A stretch of 64,000 bases of DNA from an uncultured Geobacteraceae bacterium (GCA_903939115.1 CAJAFV010000063.1:1-64000); one strand, 5' to 3'. Numbered from the stretch's first letter, positions 45,401 through 55,088 are shown. The notes: a model not told the origin generated them from the letters alone. A program made the numbers and translations.

Positions 45401-46036
45401 GGTATCTATTTCGCCGGGACTAAATTCAGGAACAATTTTGAGTACCGGATTGGTGAGCTTTCCCTTGAGGAACGTGGCAAAAACTTCCGGAGACCATGAC
45501 ATTGCTTCAGCAAGCGGCAGCAGCGGGGCATCTGCGGCAAAGAAACTGAAGCGCCAGAAATCATCGACTATCTGATTAATCAGCGGTTTCTGGTTCGTAA
45601 CCAGTTCGGTATCAAAAAGCGAGCCGCTTTCAAAGGCGTTTTCCTGAAGAGCCCGACTGCAAAAGCCGTGAATCGTCGAAATAGCGGCACAATCAAACGT
45701 CTGCAGCGCCAGGTCAAGACGGGAAAGCGCTACTTCACTGCCTGGCCATCCAGGGTGGTCTGAGGACATCAATTCCGTCAGGAACGGGTCACATGCTCCC
45801 ACTCCGCTCGCGGCATCCCGGGCCTCACGCAGCCGTTTCCGAATTCGATCACGCAACTCCTTTGTGGCTGCCTCGGTAAACGTGACAACAAGGATGTTCT
45901 CCGGTTTATATTGTTCATCTTCAACCACGAGCCGCACATACAGAGAGGCAATGGCGTACGTCTTACCCGTACCGGCACTTGCTTCAATCAGGTTGCACCC
46001 TGACGGGTCTATTTTGAGACTGTCAAAGGCAATCAC
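42410..46036 (-). CDS. recB: Exodeoxyribonuclease V beta chain RecB
   Basis: 1208 residues. UvrD-type helicase motifs: IEASAGTGKTYAIASLYVRL (Walker A), LVVTFTEAATKELRDRI, RAALIDEFQDTDQIQYKIFR (II), FLIGDPKQAIYSFRGADIYA (III), LTIHVSKGLEFPIVFCPFLW and LLYVALTRAKYRCYVAWG. The C-terminal nuclease domain has LLGFIDLLFCHEGRYYILDW and KSNYLGN (DxK/IDxLF nuclease triad). 3'-5' helicase and nuclease of RecBCD. GTG start overlapping the recC stop by 4 bp. Confidence 0.96.
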   Translation of the reverse strand: MIAFDSLKIDPSGCNLIEASAGTGKTYAIASLYVRLVVEDEQYKPENILVVTFTEAATKELRDRIRKRLREARDAASGVGACDPFLTELMSSDHPGWPGSEVALSRLDLALQTFDCAAISTIHGFCSRALQENAFESGSLFDTELVTNQKPLINQIVDDFWRFSFFAADAPLLPLAEAMSWSPEVFATFLKGKLTNPVLKIVPEFSPGEIDTIRNDCKNAYDTMCSLWLTKRAELEQILLEHPGLSRSQKNYHLTECIPELIQGMNAFVIQGTPYAFFDGYKKLTACFMNKKDVRLKKNDPPDHPFFALWDELVSLVNKMAITVYGELIEFAKKQLPERKSALNIRFFDDLLADLHRALIGPSGSVLAGRMRGKYRAALIDEFQDTDQIQYKIFRGVFKEGSIPLFLIGDPKQAIYSFRGADIYAYLEAKDDVPREHHHTMTLNWRSSEGLVEAVNRLFSLNQGHPLVIDGLCYPEVKVPEAAEGEIKELVVENRDASPMQIWFFSREGSESKCIPIKRTNPTIVKAVTDEIAVLLKDAAEGKATIGTAANARAVVPGDIAVIVRGHKQAGMIYESLQSRGVPAVVRSDQSIFQTLEALELRTILNSFAEPSHEGKVRASLATSVIGTTAEAIARTFDADGEADWEKRLNSFREYHDLWKSYGFMTMFRAFLEIEGVRARLLALPGGERSITNLLHCGELLHAEATSSHLGVDSLCTWFSEQVTTPPEGDEHQIRLESDEKAVKILTIHVSKGLEFPIVFCPFLWGGVIDGGGTAVAHEGFELVADFGSDKFDEHHRAAMDEGLAENVRLLYVALTRAKYRCYVAWGRFRYTESSALAYLFHSPAKAPGSSPYEDLVNVMATVDDSTMIEKIRSLTSEGISEGRINLVIDPREESAAEFTRRADAADRFNCRIMTKTIESDWRVSSFSSLIDGHETPPEFPDHDSSEESGYLKTGETAAENSFFAFPKGADPGTFLHSIFEKVDFTSVTDGKLEELVSKAMAKSPTYAGFSATVTAMLDTVLNAELLDGLRLSLLQPGSWVQEMEFYFPLKSINPKLLAGFFKKHGITSPVDLQRVAESLNFQNVKGMLLGFIDLLFCHEGRYYILDWKSNYLGNQPENYTPDNLARDMERKLYPLQYLIYTVAVNRYLERRIPDYRYETHFGGALYLYLRGIDNSRPHNGIYFDKPDAELVRGLTQCLIDVEEAHHA

Positions 46037-49000
46037 TGCTCCACCCCCACAGAGTCAAGGTACGCTGTAAATACGTCTGTTGAAACTTCCTCAAACTCTC
46101 CATCCAGTGGGGAATCATCACCAAAACAGAGCTTGCAGGCAGGATCGTCGCTTTCAGGATATTTATCGTTATTCCACTGGGCCTCGGCAGCTGAAAGTGT
46201 ACCTTTTGTTGCATATGCGAGAGAAGAGCGGGGGAAAAAGTGAAGGGGGACTGTCAATCCTTGCCAGTAGTGCTGTAACAGCAGTTCGAGTTGAGCCTTA
46301 CTGTCAGCCACCGGTGATAATTCGATACTCCCGTTGAGCATGATCAATGTGCTCTGCATCGGGTACGCTTCAGCAGCGACAAAATTGAGGATCAGATGTT
46401 CAATCCACAATTTCACCTGATCCTTTGCGACAAGTTTTGAGCTCCGATAGCGCAGCAGCCGTTCCGGCAGAACAGAGCTGATGCGCCCGTAAATCCTGAA
46501 TGCGCCAATGGTACATTCGACGTCCAGCGGCGGCAGAAATTGCTGCCCGTCAATTGCCTGCAGCACCTGTTCGGCAAATTCAGTCGCTTCAGCGGCAAGT
46601 TTATTAAAAAGGTTGTCACCCTGGCCGGCTGGCGGCAGGACGCCTCTGGCTCGAATTACCGGATGCAGTTCGTACGCATTTTTTCCTGCTATGGCATGAG
46701 CGAGCAGTTCCTTTTTGATGGCGTACGCCTGGAGGTTATCAAGTTCGAAGAGCTCACGCTCTTCGAGCGGAGAGGCCTTCTCTTCAGGCTTTATTCCAAG
46801 TCTGTGCCGCAAAATATAGGCAGAACTATTTTCAAAGAACTTGAGCAGGTCAGCGATTCGAACCTCACGGAACAGTTCATCAGGCGCTGACAGCGGACCA
46901 CTGAAAAAGCGAGGCCGTTCGCTGCCTGCATTGAGGAGTCCTGTGGCGGCATGCATATTTTCCACTGAGTAGCTGAAGAGCTCTTGTTGCTGACCATTGA
47001 AATATGCCGCACTGAAAGGCTGGAGACGATGCCGGGTCATGAGACTTTCGTGAAATTCTTTATTGCCACCCGGGGAGTCGACCATGTAGCCTCTATCAAG
47101 AAAATCGAGCAATTCGCTGACCAGAACGGAAGGCGGTATGACGCTGTTGTCACGGATGCTGAGGCCGGTATAGCTGACATAGAGCCGCTCGCGAGCCGAT
47201 AGGAGTGCTTCAAGAAAGAGATACCGGTCTTCATCGCGCAAAGAGCGGTCACCCGGCCTCGGGTTCGCCGGAATAATGTCAAAACCAGGCGAGCGACTTT
47301 GCCGGGGAAACGACCCGTCATTCATCCCCAAAAGCGCTACTACCCTGGCTGGAATGCTTCTCATCGGCAACATTGCGCAGAACGTAACCCTGCCGGAAAG
47401 AAAGCCGACTCCACCCCCCTCACTGTCCAGTCGTTTCCGGAGCCATAAACGTATGACATCCAGTCCGACTTCATGACTGTATGCGGAAAGTTCCCCACAA
47501 TTTCCCAACAGGTCGATCACATTTTCAATTGCACTGTATTCCCGTACAACCGCGTTAGATGATTTGAAAAAATTCTGTTGAATCGAACGGAGCGCTTCCC
47601 GCCATAGTTCCAGACTCCGTGGCCTCCCCAGATCTGAAGCAACCTCATGGAGTGACCTGACAAACTGCACGAAGCGCCCAAGAACGGTTGCCGCTTCGCC
47701 TTCCATATTGTCGAACGGCAAGACGCCGTCAACAAGTTCGTTATCATCTGAGGAGAGTGCATAGCCAAACACAAGCCGCTCAAGACCAGCCATCCAGCTC
47801 CCTTCAGAATACCCCGGCAATCCCAGAACGGTACGGTCGTCGGCACTCATCCCCCAGGTAATATGTGTCTCTTCAAGCCACTTTTTTATGAGATCAATAT
47901 CGCTGTCTGATATATCAAAACAGCTGCAGACGGAACCGGAAGACAATATATCAATAACTTCCGGAGCGGTAAAGCGACTGCCGGGAAGAGCAAGAATAGC
48001 CATCAGTGCTTCGCCGACACTCCCCTCGTTGCATATTGACCGGTCAGCGATAGTGAACGGGATACGGCGCTTCAAATCCTGATGCCCGGAAAACACCGCA
48101 GAGATATAGGAGGAATAGGTTTCAATATCAGGTGTCATGACAATAATGTCGCGCGGAGCAAGCCCCTCTATAGTGGCAAACATGTCGAGCAGTTGATCGT
48201 GGAGCACCTCCACTTCCCGCATGGGGCTATGACATGAATGCACGGCAATAGAGCTGTCATCAGAAGCAATTTCAATTTTATTCTCAGTATCCGCATTTAC
48301 CAGGTTGAGGATACCGTTTTGAAGTGACGACAGCAGAGTATCGCCGGCAGATTCAATATATTCATCCTGCTCGAGGCCAAACTGGGCACCGCTATCAAGG
48401 ATAAGATTACTGAAATTTCTTCCCAAACCGCCAAGTGAAGCCAGAAGTGCATTGCCTTCCTCCGCCACTTCGTTAAACTCCCTGCTCTGCCCTGCCCGTA
48501 ACTTTTCAGCCAGAATATCTCCCCAATACTCTCTGCACGGACTCAATACAAATATATGTACATCGACAAACGAGGCTATCGCAGCCAATATTTCCATATG
48601 AAATGCCGGCATATATGACAGGCCAAACACAAGAACGCGAGGCGGTAAGCGCGCGACTTCAATCTGTCCATTATTAAGGCGCGTGAGAAATTCGGATTTC
48701 AATCGGCCCCTATGGTACTCCGTGCCATCGCCTGCAACCGCCTTCCAGAGGGTTGCCTGCCACTCGGAATCAGAGCCGGACTCCCACTGCTCCAACACAT
48801 CACCCCGATAGAGTGTGTATTGGTCAAAAGTATCAGCAATCTTATCAGCAAGCTGATACATTTTTAAACCGCGACTGTGGCCGGTGAGGTATATCTGCAA
48901 CTCTTTAAACTCTGGTTTGTTCAGCAACGGTTCTAGCAGCTTAATCACCCGCCAGGTTACTATTTCAGGTGTAAACAAGTCAGATTGATCGACATCCGGC

Positions 49001-49230
49001 ATCGTTTCGGCAAAGAGGTCGTGCACAAATTTATTGGGGAACGGAAAATCACTATTTCCCCAGACTCCGAATTTTTTAGCCAACTCCATGGAAATCCAGC
49101 GCGACATGCCCCGACTTTGAACCACAATGGTTTCCTGCGACAACACCGTCCCTACCGGTTCATTGAGGACCTCAGCCAGATGTTTAAGAAGGATTTCCAT
49201 TCTATTTGAAGTGTGAATCGCAATGGGCAT
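46033..49230 (-). CDS. recC: Exodeoxyribonuclease V gamma chain RecC
   Basis: 1065 residues. RecC features: HTSNRMEILLKHLAEVLNEP, TVLSQETIVVQSRGMSRWIS, FPNKFVHDLFAETMPD, VHSCHSPMREVEVLHDQLLD, DIIVMTPDIETYSSYISAVF, LPMRSIPARVVALLGMNDGS FPR and a decayed nuclease-like C-terminus. RecC scaffolds RecB and RecD and recognises Chi. First gene of recC-recB-recD; all three overlap, so stoichiometric translation is likely. Confidence 0.95.
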   Translation of the reverse strand: MPIAIHTSNRMEILLKHLAEVLNEPVGTVLSQETIVVQSRGMSRWISMELAKKFGVWGNSDFPFPNKFVHDLFAETMPDVDQSDLFTPEIVTWRVIKLLEPLLNKPEFKELQIYLTGHSRGLKMYQLADKIADTFDQYTLYRGDVLEQWESGSDSEWQATLWKAVAGDGTEYHRGRLKSEFLTRLNNGQIEVARLPPRVLVFGLSYMPAFHMEILAAIASFVDVHIFVLSPCREYWGDILAEKLRAGQSREFNEVAEEGNALLASLGGLGRNFSNLILDSGAQFGLEQDEYIESAGDTLLSSLQNGILNLVNADTENKIEIASDDSSIAVHSCHSPMREVEVLHDQLLDMFATIEGLAPRDIIVMTPDIETYSSYISAVFSGHQDLKRRIPFTIADRSICNEGSVGEALMAILALPGSRFTAPEVIDILSSGSVCSCFDISDSDIDLIKKWLEETHITWGMSADDRTVLGLPGYSEGSWMAGLERLVFGYALSSDDNELVDGVLPFDNMEGEAATVLGRFVQFVRSLHEVASDLGRPRSLELWREALRSIQQNFFKSSNAVVREYSAIENVIDLLGNCGELSAYSHEVGLDVIRLWLRKRLDSEGGGVGFLSGRVTFCAMLPMRSIPARVVALLGMNDGSFPRQSRSPGFDIIPANPRPGDRSLRDEDRYLFLEALLSARERLYVSYTGLSIRDNSVIPPSVLVSELLDFLDRGYMVDSPGGNKEFHESLMTRHRLQPFSAAYFNGQQQELFSYSVENMHAATGLLNAGSERPRFFSGPLSAPDELFREVRIADLLKFFENSSAYILRHRLGIKPEEKASPLEERELFELDNLQAYAIKKELLAHAIAGKNAYELHPVIRARGVLPPAGQGDNLFNKLAAEATEFAEQVLQAIDGQQFLPPLDVECTIGAFRIYGRISSVLPERLLRYRSSKLVAKDQVKLWIEHLILNFVAAEAYPMQSTLIMLNGSIELSPVADSKAQLELLLQHYWQGLTVPLHFFPRSSLAYATKGTLSAAEAQWNNDKYPESDDPACKLCFGDDSPLDGEFEEVSTDVFTAYLDSVGVEQ

Positions 49231-49321
49231 ACCCAGAGCCTCCGGGAAAATAAGTCAGTTAATCAAAACAGTTAGTACGTCATACTCGTTGAAATACCGG
49301 TCGCCATCACCATACAAACAC

Positions 49322-50824
49322 TTAAATACGGAAAAAACGGATACTCTCTTTAAGTTGTTCGGCTTGGCCAGAAAGCTCTTCAGTAGTCGCTGCCATCTCC
49401 TCAGAAGCGGCGGCATTCTGCTGGATGACTCTGTCCAATTGATGGATAGCCTTGTTGACATGTTCTCCGTCACTGTTTTGTTCTCTACAGGATGAAGAAA
49501 TTTCCTGGACAAGCTCTGAAGTCCTCTGGATATCCGGCAACATCTCATTAAGCATCGTGCCGGTTGTCTCAGCAATCTGAACACTCCTGGTAGAAAGATT
49601 ATTTATCGTACTCGCAGCTGATTGGCTGCGTTCAGCGAGCTTGCGAACTTCTGATGCCACCACCGCAAAACCTTTGCCATGTTCACCGGCGCGGGCCGCT
49701 TCAATGGCTGCATTCAACGCCAGCAGGTTGGTCTGCCGGGCGATCTCTTCGATTATTACAATCCTGGCGGCAATTTCCTTCATTGCTTTTACCGTTTCCA
49801 TAACGGCCTTGCCGCTTTCTTTGGCATCAACAGAGCTCTTTATGGCAATTTTTTCTGTTTGGCTGGAGTGACTTGAATTTTGACTAATGCTGGAAGACAT
49901 CTCTTCCATCCGGGATAAAATTTCTTCTGCACTTGCAGCTTGTTCAGTGGCGCCTTGGGAGAGTTGCTGTGCAGTAATTGACAGTTGCTGGCTACTTGAT
50001 GCGACGTTATCGGCGGCAGATTGAACTTCCGAAACGACCTCAGAAATTTTCAGCTGCATTGTTTTCATGGCGCTCATCAATTTCCCGGTCTCGTCATTAC
50101 TGTCCGACTGAATGGTGACCTTCAGGTCACCTTCTGCCATTGAGTTAAGCGCAGAAACAGCACGCTTCAATGGAGATGCTATTTTTGACCCCACAAAAAA
50201 AGCCAGGAGCGATATTACCATCAGCACGACCAGCGTTCCTGCCATAATTTTCAAACGGATGGATGCCACATCCTTCTGAATATCGTCTATATAGACTCCG
50301 GTTCCAATGATCCAGCCCCATGGTTTGAAAAGCTTTACGTACGATATTTTAGGGGTTGCCGTGCCTTCTTTGTCCCAAAAATAATCAACCGACCCCTCAC
50401 CCTTTTCTTTGCATATATCTACAAAGGCTACAAAAAGTAATTTTCCATGTATATCCTTGATGTTGGACAGATTTTTTCCATCCATATCAGGCTTGATAGG
50501 ATGCATGATCATTGTCGGGGTTGTGTCATTAATCCAAAAATAGTTATTCGAGCCATAACGCATATTCTCTAAACGTTTTTTAGCTCTTTTCTGCGCCTCT
50601 TCGAGTGTAAATTCTCCAGAAGCCACCCGAGTGTTATACTCGTTGATCAGTTGATAGGCTGTTTCCACTAAATGACGGCTCGCCGTCTCCTTTTCTTCTT
50701 TAAGCTGTCCCGATATTAACGGGACGACAAGCCCAAACACGCCGGTGAGTATCATAAGGATTAATGCGATACACAACATCATGATTTTTGTTGTGATACT
50801 CATGTCTTTGAATGATGTTTTCAT
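49322..50824 (-). CDS. Methyl-accepting chemotaxis protein with Cache domain
   Basis: 500 residues. TM1 ([20 protein letters not shown]), periplasmic single Cache (sCache_2) with [32 protein letters not shown] and [15 protein letters not shown]2 ([20 protein letters not shown]), HAMP ([20 protein letters not shown]), then the signalling domain with hairpin tip [20 protein letters not shown] then [20 protein letters not shown]. sCache_2 receptors often bind small organic acids. No CheR-tether pentapeptide at the C-terminus. No che genes adjacent. Confidence 0.93.
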   Translation of the reverse strand: MKTSFKDMSITTKIMMLCIALILMILTGVFGLVVPLISGQLKEEKETASRHLVETAYQLINEYNTRVASGEFTLEEAQKRAKKRLENMRYGSNNYFWINDTTPTMIMHPIKPDMDGKNLSNIKDIHGKLLFVAFVDICKEKGEGSVDYFWDKEGTATPKISYVKLFKPWGWIIGTGVYIDDIQKDVASIRLKIMAGTLVVLMVISLLAFFVGSKIASPLKRAVSALNSMAEGDLKVTIQSDSNDETGKLMSAMKTMQLKISEVVSEVQSAADNVASSSQQLSITAQQLSQGATEQAASAEEILSRMEEMSSSISQNSSHSSQTEKIAIKSSVDAKESGKAVMETVKAMKEIAARIVIIEEIARQTNLLALNAAIEAARAGEHGKGFAVVASEVRKLAERSQSAASTINNLSTRSVQIAETTGTMLNEMLPDIQRTSELVQEISSSCREQNSDGEHVNKAIHQLDRVIQQNAAASEEMAATTEELSGQAEQLKESIRFFRI

Positions 50825-51032
50825 AATTTTCCTTGTCTAAAAAAGGTAAAGTGTGCTGAAGCATACCACTCAACCGACAAAAAGTCAGTTACGGATGCCA
50901 CATCTTGGCGGAAACTTTTCTTCTTGATACTGTCAGCATCGGTAAACAGTAATTCCTTTCTGACTAACTCCTTGAAAATAATGCTATCATAGCAAGCTAT
51001 CGCCGGATTATGTGTAACAAGGAGAATACGTA

Positions 51033-52220
51033 GTGGAAAATTGTATGCCTGAAAGTGGTATTGGAAACATCCCCGGGGAGAAGCTGGCCCTTATCCTGGG
51101 AGATCCGGATGGGAAAAAACTGGCTCGGGCAATGCAGCCTCATGAGTTGTATTGGCTTTTCAAAGAAAACAGCGCTCCTGAAGCCATGGAACTGCTGGGG
51201 TTGGCAAGTCCGGAACAGTGCGTTTTTATTCTGGATATGGAACTCTGGAAAGGATGGTCGTTTTCGGAAGATAAGGCGGTGGAATATCTGGGGTATATCA
51301 TGAAAGGGAGTGAGGAACATTTCCTGGAATTACTCCCGCATCTGGATTTCAATCTCCTCTCCCTTTTTCTGGGGAGGGAACTTGTTGTCGCGGGGGGCAT
51401 TGGCGATATCAATACCGATGAAGAACGTCTGACCGATTGGGACCACACCTTTGATGATGTGTTCCTGATAAAATTCAAGAACCCCGAACATGCTGAGACA
51501 ATCGGCCTCTTCCTGGAACTGGTCTGTCGCCTGGATAATCCCCTGTATGCGTCTCTTATGGAAAGTGTGAGTGGCGAAGTTGATATTGAATCAGAAGAGG
51601 AATGCTATCACATAAAATCGGGACGCCTTGCCGATCTGGGCTTTCCTCCTCATGATGAGGCTCTGGAAATATATTCCCGAATCAACCCGGCCACGTTTAC
51701 ACCTGGCCGCAGCAAAGAGCTCTTACAGGCGGTTGAAGCGACCACTCTCCCCGAGACGTTTTTGACCGGCAAGACGTTTTTGGAGAAGGTTATTCTCCGG
51801 GCGGACTCGGAACTGTTTCGCATGGAGCTGAATTATCTGATTAATACCGCACTGGTGGCAGATGAAGCGCATCTTACTGACATGGATGAAATGAGGTCGG
51901 TAGTGGAACGGGTGTATGGTTATTTGAACATTGCCCTGGAGTACCTGAGCGGAGGAGATGAAACAAAGGGAGTGGCAATAATTACCGGCGAATACCTGAA
52001 AAGATTGTTCCAGCTGGGGTTCAGCCTGATACTCGACCTGAAGTACAAGGCAGACAGACTTAGTGAACAATCGGATTATGCCACCGGCAAAGCCCTGTCA
52101 GGATTGAAAACCGCCAGACCCCGCTATTATCGTGGCTTGGACTCCGATGGCATTGATGGCTACCGGGAATTCCGGGAGATACAGGATGTGAAGAAAATGT
52201 CTGATCTTCTCAGTATGTGA
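51033..52220 (+). CDS. DUF6178-family protein
   Basis: 395 residues from a GTG with AAGGAG eight bases upstream. The DUF6178 pattern includes ALILGDPDGKKLARAMQPHE, LASPEQCVFILDMELWKGWS, LPHLDFNLLSLFLGREL, YRIN-like RINPATFTPGR and the long helical C-terminus LKRLFQLGFSLILDLKYKAD. The function is unknown; the family is common in Desulfuromonadia and relatives. Soluble, all-helical, no catalytic motif evident. Stands alone. Confidence 0.8.
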   Translation: MENCMPESGIGNIPGEKLALILGDPDGKKLARAMQPHELYWLFKENSAPEAMELLGLASPEQCVFILDMELWKGWSFSEDKAVEYLGYIMKGSEEHFLELLPHLDFNLLSLFLGRELVVAGGIGDINTDEERLTDWDHTFDDVFLIKFKNPEHAETIGLFLELVCRLDNPLYASLMESVSGEVDIESEEECYHIKSGRLADLGFPPHDEALEIYSRINPATFTPGRSKELLQAVEATTLPETFLTGKTFLEKVILRADSELFRMELNYLINTALVADEAHLTDMDEMRSVVERVYGYLNIALEYLSGGDETKGVAIITGEYLKRLFQLGFSLILDLKYKADRLSEQSDYATGKALSGLKTARPRYYRGLDSDGIDGYREFREIQDVKKMSDLLSM

Positions 52221-52230
52221 GTCGGATTTT

Positions 52231-52464
52231 TTAGTTGCCCCATATAGTAATTATATTTTCAGCAACCTGGTCGGGAGTGGTGTTATTCGCATCAATGTCG
52301 TAATGAGCAGCAGCCATGTAGAGAGGCTCTCTTCGTGCCAGCACTTCTGCTATCTCTTCCACAAACGTCTTACCGGCAACCAACGCCGGTCGGGACGAAT
52401 CACCCTGAATACGCGACGTGATGGATTCTACTGAGGCATGGGGCCAGAAAACCAGAGAGTTTAC
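52231..52464 (-). pseudogene. 3' remnant of a shikimate kinase-like gene
   Basis: The reading FWPHASVESITSRIQGDSSR, PALVAGKTFVEEIAEVLARR, EPLYMAAAHYDIDANNTTPD matches the LID and C-terminal part of AroK, where DxxRPxL..., EVLxxREPLYxxxAD..ID...TPEEV is conserved. The P-loop and shikimate-binding half are absent. Upstream sequence belongs to an unrelated fragment. Inactive. Confidence 0.65.
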
Positions 52465-52486
52465 ACGCAGTGTTCCTGACGTTCTA

Positions 52487-52583
52487 TTACTCCGGCTCCA
52501 TGTAGCGACCGACCAAGGCACCGGCACCAATTGCAGCACCATTTACAATTGTTCCGGTCAATATTACGTAATGCCCTCGATTA
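52487..52583 (-). pseudogene. C-terminal scrap of a glycine-zipper membrane protein
   Basis: The reading YVILTGTIVNGAAIGAGALV then GRYMEPE and two stops has the GxxxGxG glycine-zipper pattern of small outer-membrane lipoproteins. It begins within the last codons of the MATE gene in another frame and has no start. Probably left from a deletion that also fused the shikimate-kinase tail. Confidence 0.4.
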
Positions 52584-53921
52584 TTATTTACGCGGAACCA
52601 TCTGTGTTTTTTTCCAAACGCCAGCGTGAAAGCGAAGCGCCCAGATTACCGCAGTTGCAAATACGAAGAGCGTAGCCAGAGACCATTCCGCTACCAGACC
52701 GGGTACGTTCCGGTCGATAAGCCCTAGTAACACGAGAAAGACACAAGAGCAGTTGAAGAAAGTGCGTGCAATCCAGTGGGTGTCACCAACTGAAGCCAGA
52801 ATACTGCCAATCACGACATTCGCAGCATCAAATATACAGTAGAAGGCAACAAATTTCATAAGCAAGGAACCGATTGCCACAATCTGAACGCTATCAGATC
52901 CTTCACCCGCGAAGATTGAAACGAGAGGCTCCGAGGCTAAAGCGAAAAGTATCGCCATTGCCAACATCCATAACTCACACACCATAAGCGACTGCCAGCC
53001 AATTGCTGGTATGTCACTATCGCGCCCGGCCCCACGGGCATGACCTGCAAGAACTCCGGCGGCCTGCCCAAGGCCGAGTGCAGGAAAAAATGCCAGACCA
53101 TTGACTCTAAAGGCTATACTTGATGCGGCCAGTTCCACTGTGCCCAACCGTCCGACCACAAGCAAAAAGAGCGTCCATGCCGCAAGTTCTCCACTTATTC
53201 GCAAGCCCATCGGCATTGCAATTCGAAGAAAACGGCGGATCTCCACCCATTCGAGCCTCCTTGCAACCGTGTCGCTTAGTCCCCCTGATTTTGCAAACAG
53301 GACTGCGTAGAGGATTACAGCTATGGCCTGGGCTGTAACTGTAGCAAGTGCCGCCCCGGCTATACCCATTTGGGGTAGCCCCCATTCTCCTGACACCAGT
53401 CCCCACGCCAACACAGCATTTGCAAAAAACGATATGAAGGTTACTACTGTAACGATAGCCGGACGCCCGATGCCTGAGAGCCACCCGGCCAATGCGCTAC
53501 CAAGCACCGGGAATATTGAGCCGGCCATACAGATCCAGAAATAGTCACTCTCATATGTGGCAACCAGCGGATCATGACCAGCCAGGAAAAACAGTTGTGC
53601 AATTGGCCACGCAACGGCAAGCGCCACAATTCCAGAGGCCAACGCTGTATGTATTCCAAGCCAGGTCGAGGCTCTAACTCCTTGAGTGTCACCTCGTCCG
53701 TGATTGAGTGCCACAAAGGTTCCAGCATACCCTGCTGTTCCAAAAAGGAATCCTTGGAATAAGATTACGGCGAGACCTGAAGGCCCTATTGCAGCAACGG
53801 CATCGCTGGAGTGCCTTGATAATACGATGGCGTCGATTATCTGCATAAGCGAGATTGCGGAAGTTGACAGAATCATCGGGATTGCAAGCTTGAGTAGAGC
53901 TGGCACATGTTTGAACATCAT
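52584..53921 (-). CDS. MATE-family efflux transporter
   Basis: About 445 residues from MMFKHVPALLKLAIPMILST, twelve helices in two pseudo-repeats. N-lobe: SLMQIIDAIVLSRHSSDAVA, FLFGTAGYAGTFVALNHGRG; C-lobe: FFPALGLGQAAGVLAGHARG and FCIFDAANVVIGSILASVGD. MATE proteins export cationic drugs or metabolites using Na+ or H+. The subfamily and substrate are not evident. The first ~45 codons are duplicated 1.5 kb to the right. The start is uncertain (53972 is the track start). Confidence 0.9.
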   Translation of the reverse strand: MMFKHVPALLKLAIPMILSTSAISLMQIIDAIVLSRHSSDAVAAIGPSGLAVILFQGFLFGTAGYAGTFVALNHGRGDTQGVRASTWLGIHTALASGIVALAVAWPIAQLFFLAGHDPLVATYESDYFWICMAGSIFPVLGSALAGWLSGIGRPAIVTVVTFISFFANAVLAWGLVSGEWGLPQMGIAGAALATVTAQAIAVILYAVLFAKSGGLSDTVARRLEWVEIRRFLRIAMPMGLRISGELAAWTLFLLVVGRLGTVELAASSIAFRVNGLAFFPALGLGQAAGVLAGHARGAGRDSDIPAIGWQSLMVCELWMLAMAILFALASEPLVSIFAGEGSDSVQIVAIGSLLMKFVAFYCIFDAANVVIGSILASVGDTHWIARTFFNCSCVFLVLLGLIDRNVPGLVAEWSLATLFVFATAVIWALRFHAGVWKKTQMVPRK

Positions 53922-54064
53922 GCTATTTGAATACTCCACCTCAAATACACTGATATTTTGGCTACTGCGCAATTACTGCACAATGGGGGGAAAGAGGCGT
54001 GAAAAAAGGGTTAGCTTTTTGAGCTAACCCTTTGATTTCTTTTGGAGCGGGAAACGGGATTCGG
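53788..54064. repeat. Direct repeat, copy A (MATE 5' end to tRNA-Gly 3' end)
   Basis: 277 bp nearly identical (~95% by eye) to 55278-55543. It holds the first ~45 MATE codons, the MATE leader, a tRNA terminator (54005-54033) and the last 22 bases of a tRNA-Gly (GGAGCGGGAAACGGGATTCGG on the plus strand). It stops abruptly inside the tRNA T arm. It carries an 11-bp local duplication not in copy B. Confidence 0.9.
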
Positions 54065-54237
54065 AAACGACCGGAACACTCTTCAGAACAAGGCGTAAGC
54101 CACTAATAATTAACCATTTCAAGCACCTACCTTATCGAGTAAAGCCCATTAAAGTCCAACAAAAAGTGATGAAAATCGTTCCTACTGGTGAAAGTCAGGT
54201 GAAAATTTTCGAGATATTCCCACCCAATCTGAATGTT

Positions 54238-54714
54238 CTAGTCATCCTGTTTTTTCAAGAAATCTCCGAAGACAGTCAACTCTTCAGATGCAAGCCTGAA
54301 CGTGGCTTCAAGGCTACTCACGAGTATTTTCAGCTTCTCTGGTTTAAGGTGATAGGTATACACGTTCCGGACTACATACCGAAATCCTCTGTACTCCTCC
54401 AAAGATTCCTTCAACTGGGATGAAATAACAGCTGGGCGCACTGATGGTATCTCAGTTTGCATCTGTGTAAGCAGTTCTTGATGCCAATTTGCAGCTGAAG
54501 GAACGGCCCCATCAATAGTTGACGCCAGTTTTTCAAATATTCGCTCTAAACCAGAATAGAATGCATGCAGGTTGAGGGCCACACTATCCAGGTAAAAATC
54601 ATCATCTTGTTTTGCTGCTTTATCTCACGCTTGCAGTGTCCGATCTACCACCAGTCTGAGTTCTGACAGCTCTGTATCAATTCTGGCAGATAAAATGGCT
54701 GCTTGCGGATTCAT
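54238..54714 (-). pseudogene. HEPN (HepT-like) toxin gene interrupted by TGA
   Basis: The ATG at 54714 overlaps the MNT stop (ATGA). The reading is MNPQAAILSARIDTELSELR, LVVDRTLQA, TGA (54627-54625), DKAAKQDDDFYLDSVALNLH, AFYSGLERIFEKLASTIDG, then RGFRYVVRNVYTYHLKPEKL. The Rx4-6H-like RYVVRNVYTYH segment is the HEPN ribonuclease motif region. Trp would fit at the TGA. A downstream restart at VALNLHAF would lack the first helix. Either a dead toxin or a truncated HEPN made from an internal start. Partner: the adjacent MNT nucleotidyltransferase. Confidence 0.7.
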
Positions 54715-55088
54715 AGCTCAATTCCGTTATGAGTAATATGCTGAAGTAACGATTGTGAACAGTCCTCAGCATCTACAAGGTCAACTTTAAAAACATTGCT
54801 GTAACCACTCGCATAGGCCACAGCTTTAAAATAGTCAGCGGCTGGAATATCCCAAACAGCAAGATCAATATCCGACCACGGGCTGAAGTCAGCACGTATG
54901 AGTGATCCAAATAGCACGACCTTTGAAGCATAAAAACGCTCTTTCAGGGTTTTGGCCAGGGCATCGGCTGTATCCTTTGCTGATTCCTGCCGGACGGTAG
55001 AAACTAAGCCCATCCCTCGACTCATCTTAAAAGGATGAAACTGCTTCAACGCTTCAGGCGGTATGTTTCTTACAGTGCGTGATGGCAT
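54711..55088 (-). CDS. MNT-type nucleotidyltransferase antitoxin
   Basis: 125 residues from MPSRTVRNIPPEALKQFHPF. The minimal nucleotidyltransferase motif VVLFGSLIRADFSPWSDIDL carries GS-x(n)-DxD, with a third acidic in KVDLVDAED. MNT proteins with HEPN partners add AMP groups to the toxin or mask it. It precedes the HEPN gene with a 4-bp overlap, the standard order. The active-site residues are intact. It lies between the two long direct repeats. Confidence 0.85.
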   Translation of the reverse strand: MPSRTVRNIPPEALKQFHPFKMSRGMGLVSTVRQESAKDTADALAKTLKERFYASKVVLFGSLIRADFSPWSDIDLAVWDIPAADYFKAVAYASGYSNVFKVDLVDAEDCSQSLLQHITHNGIEL

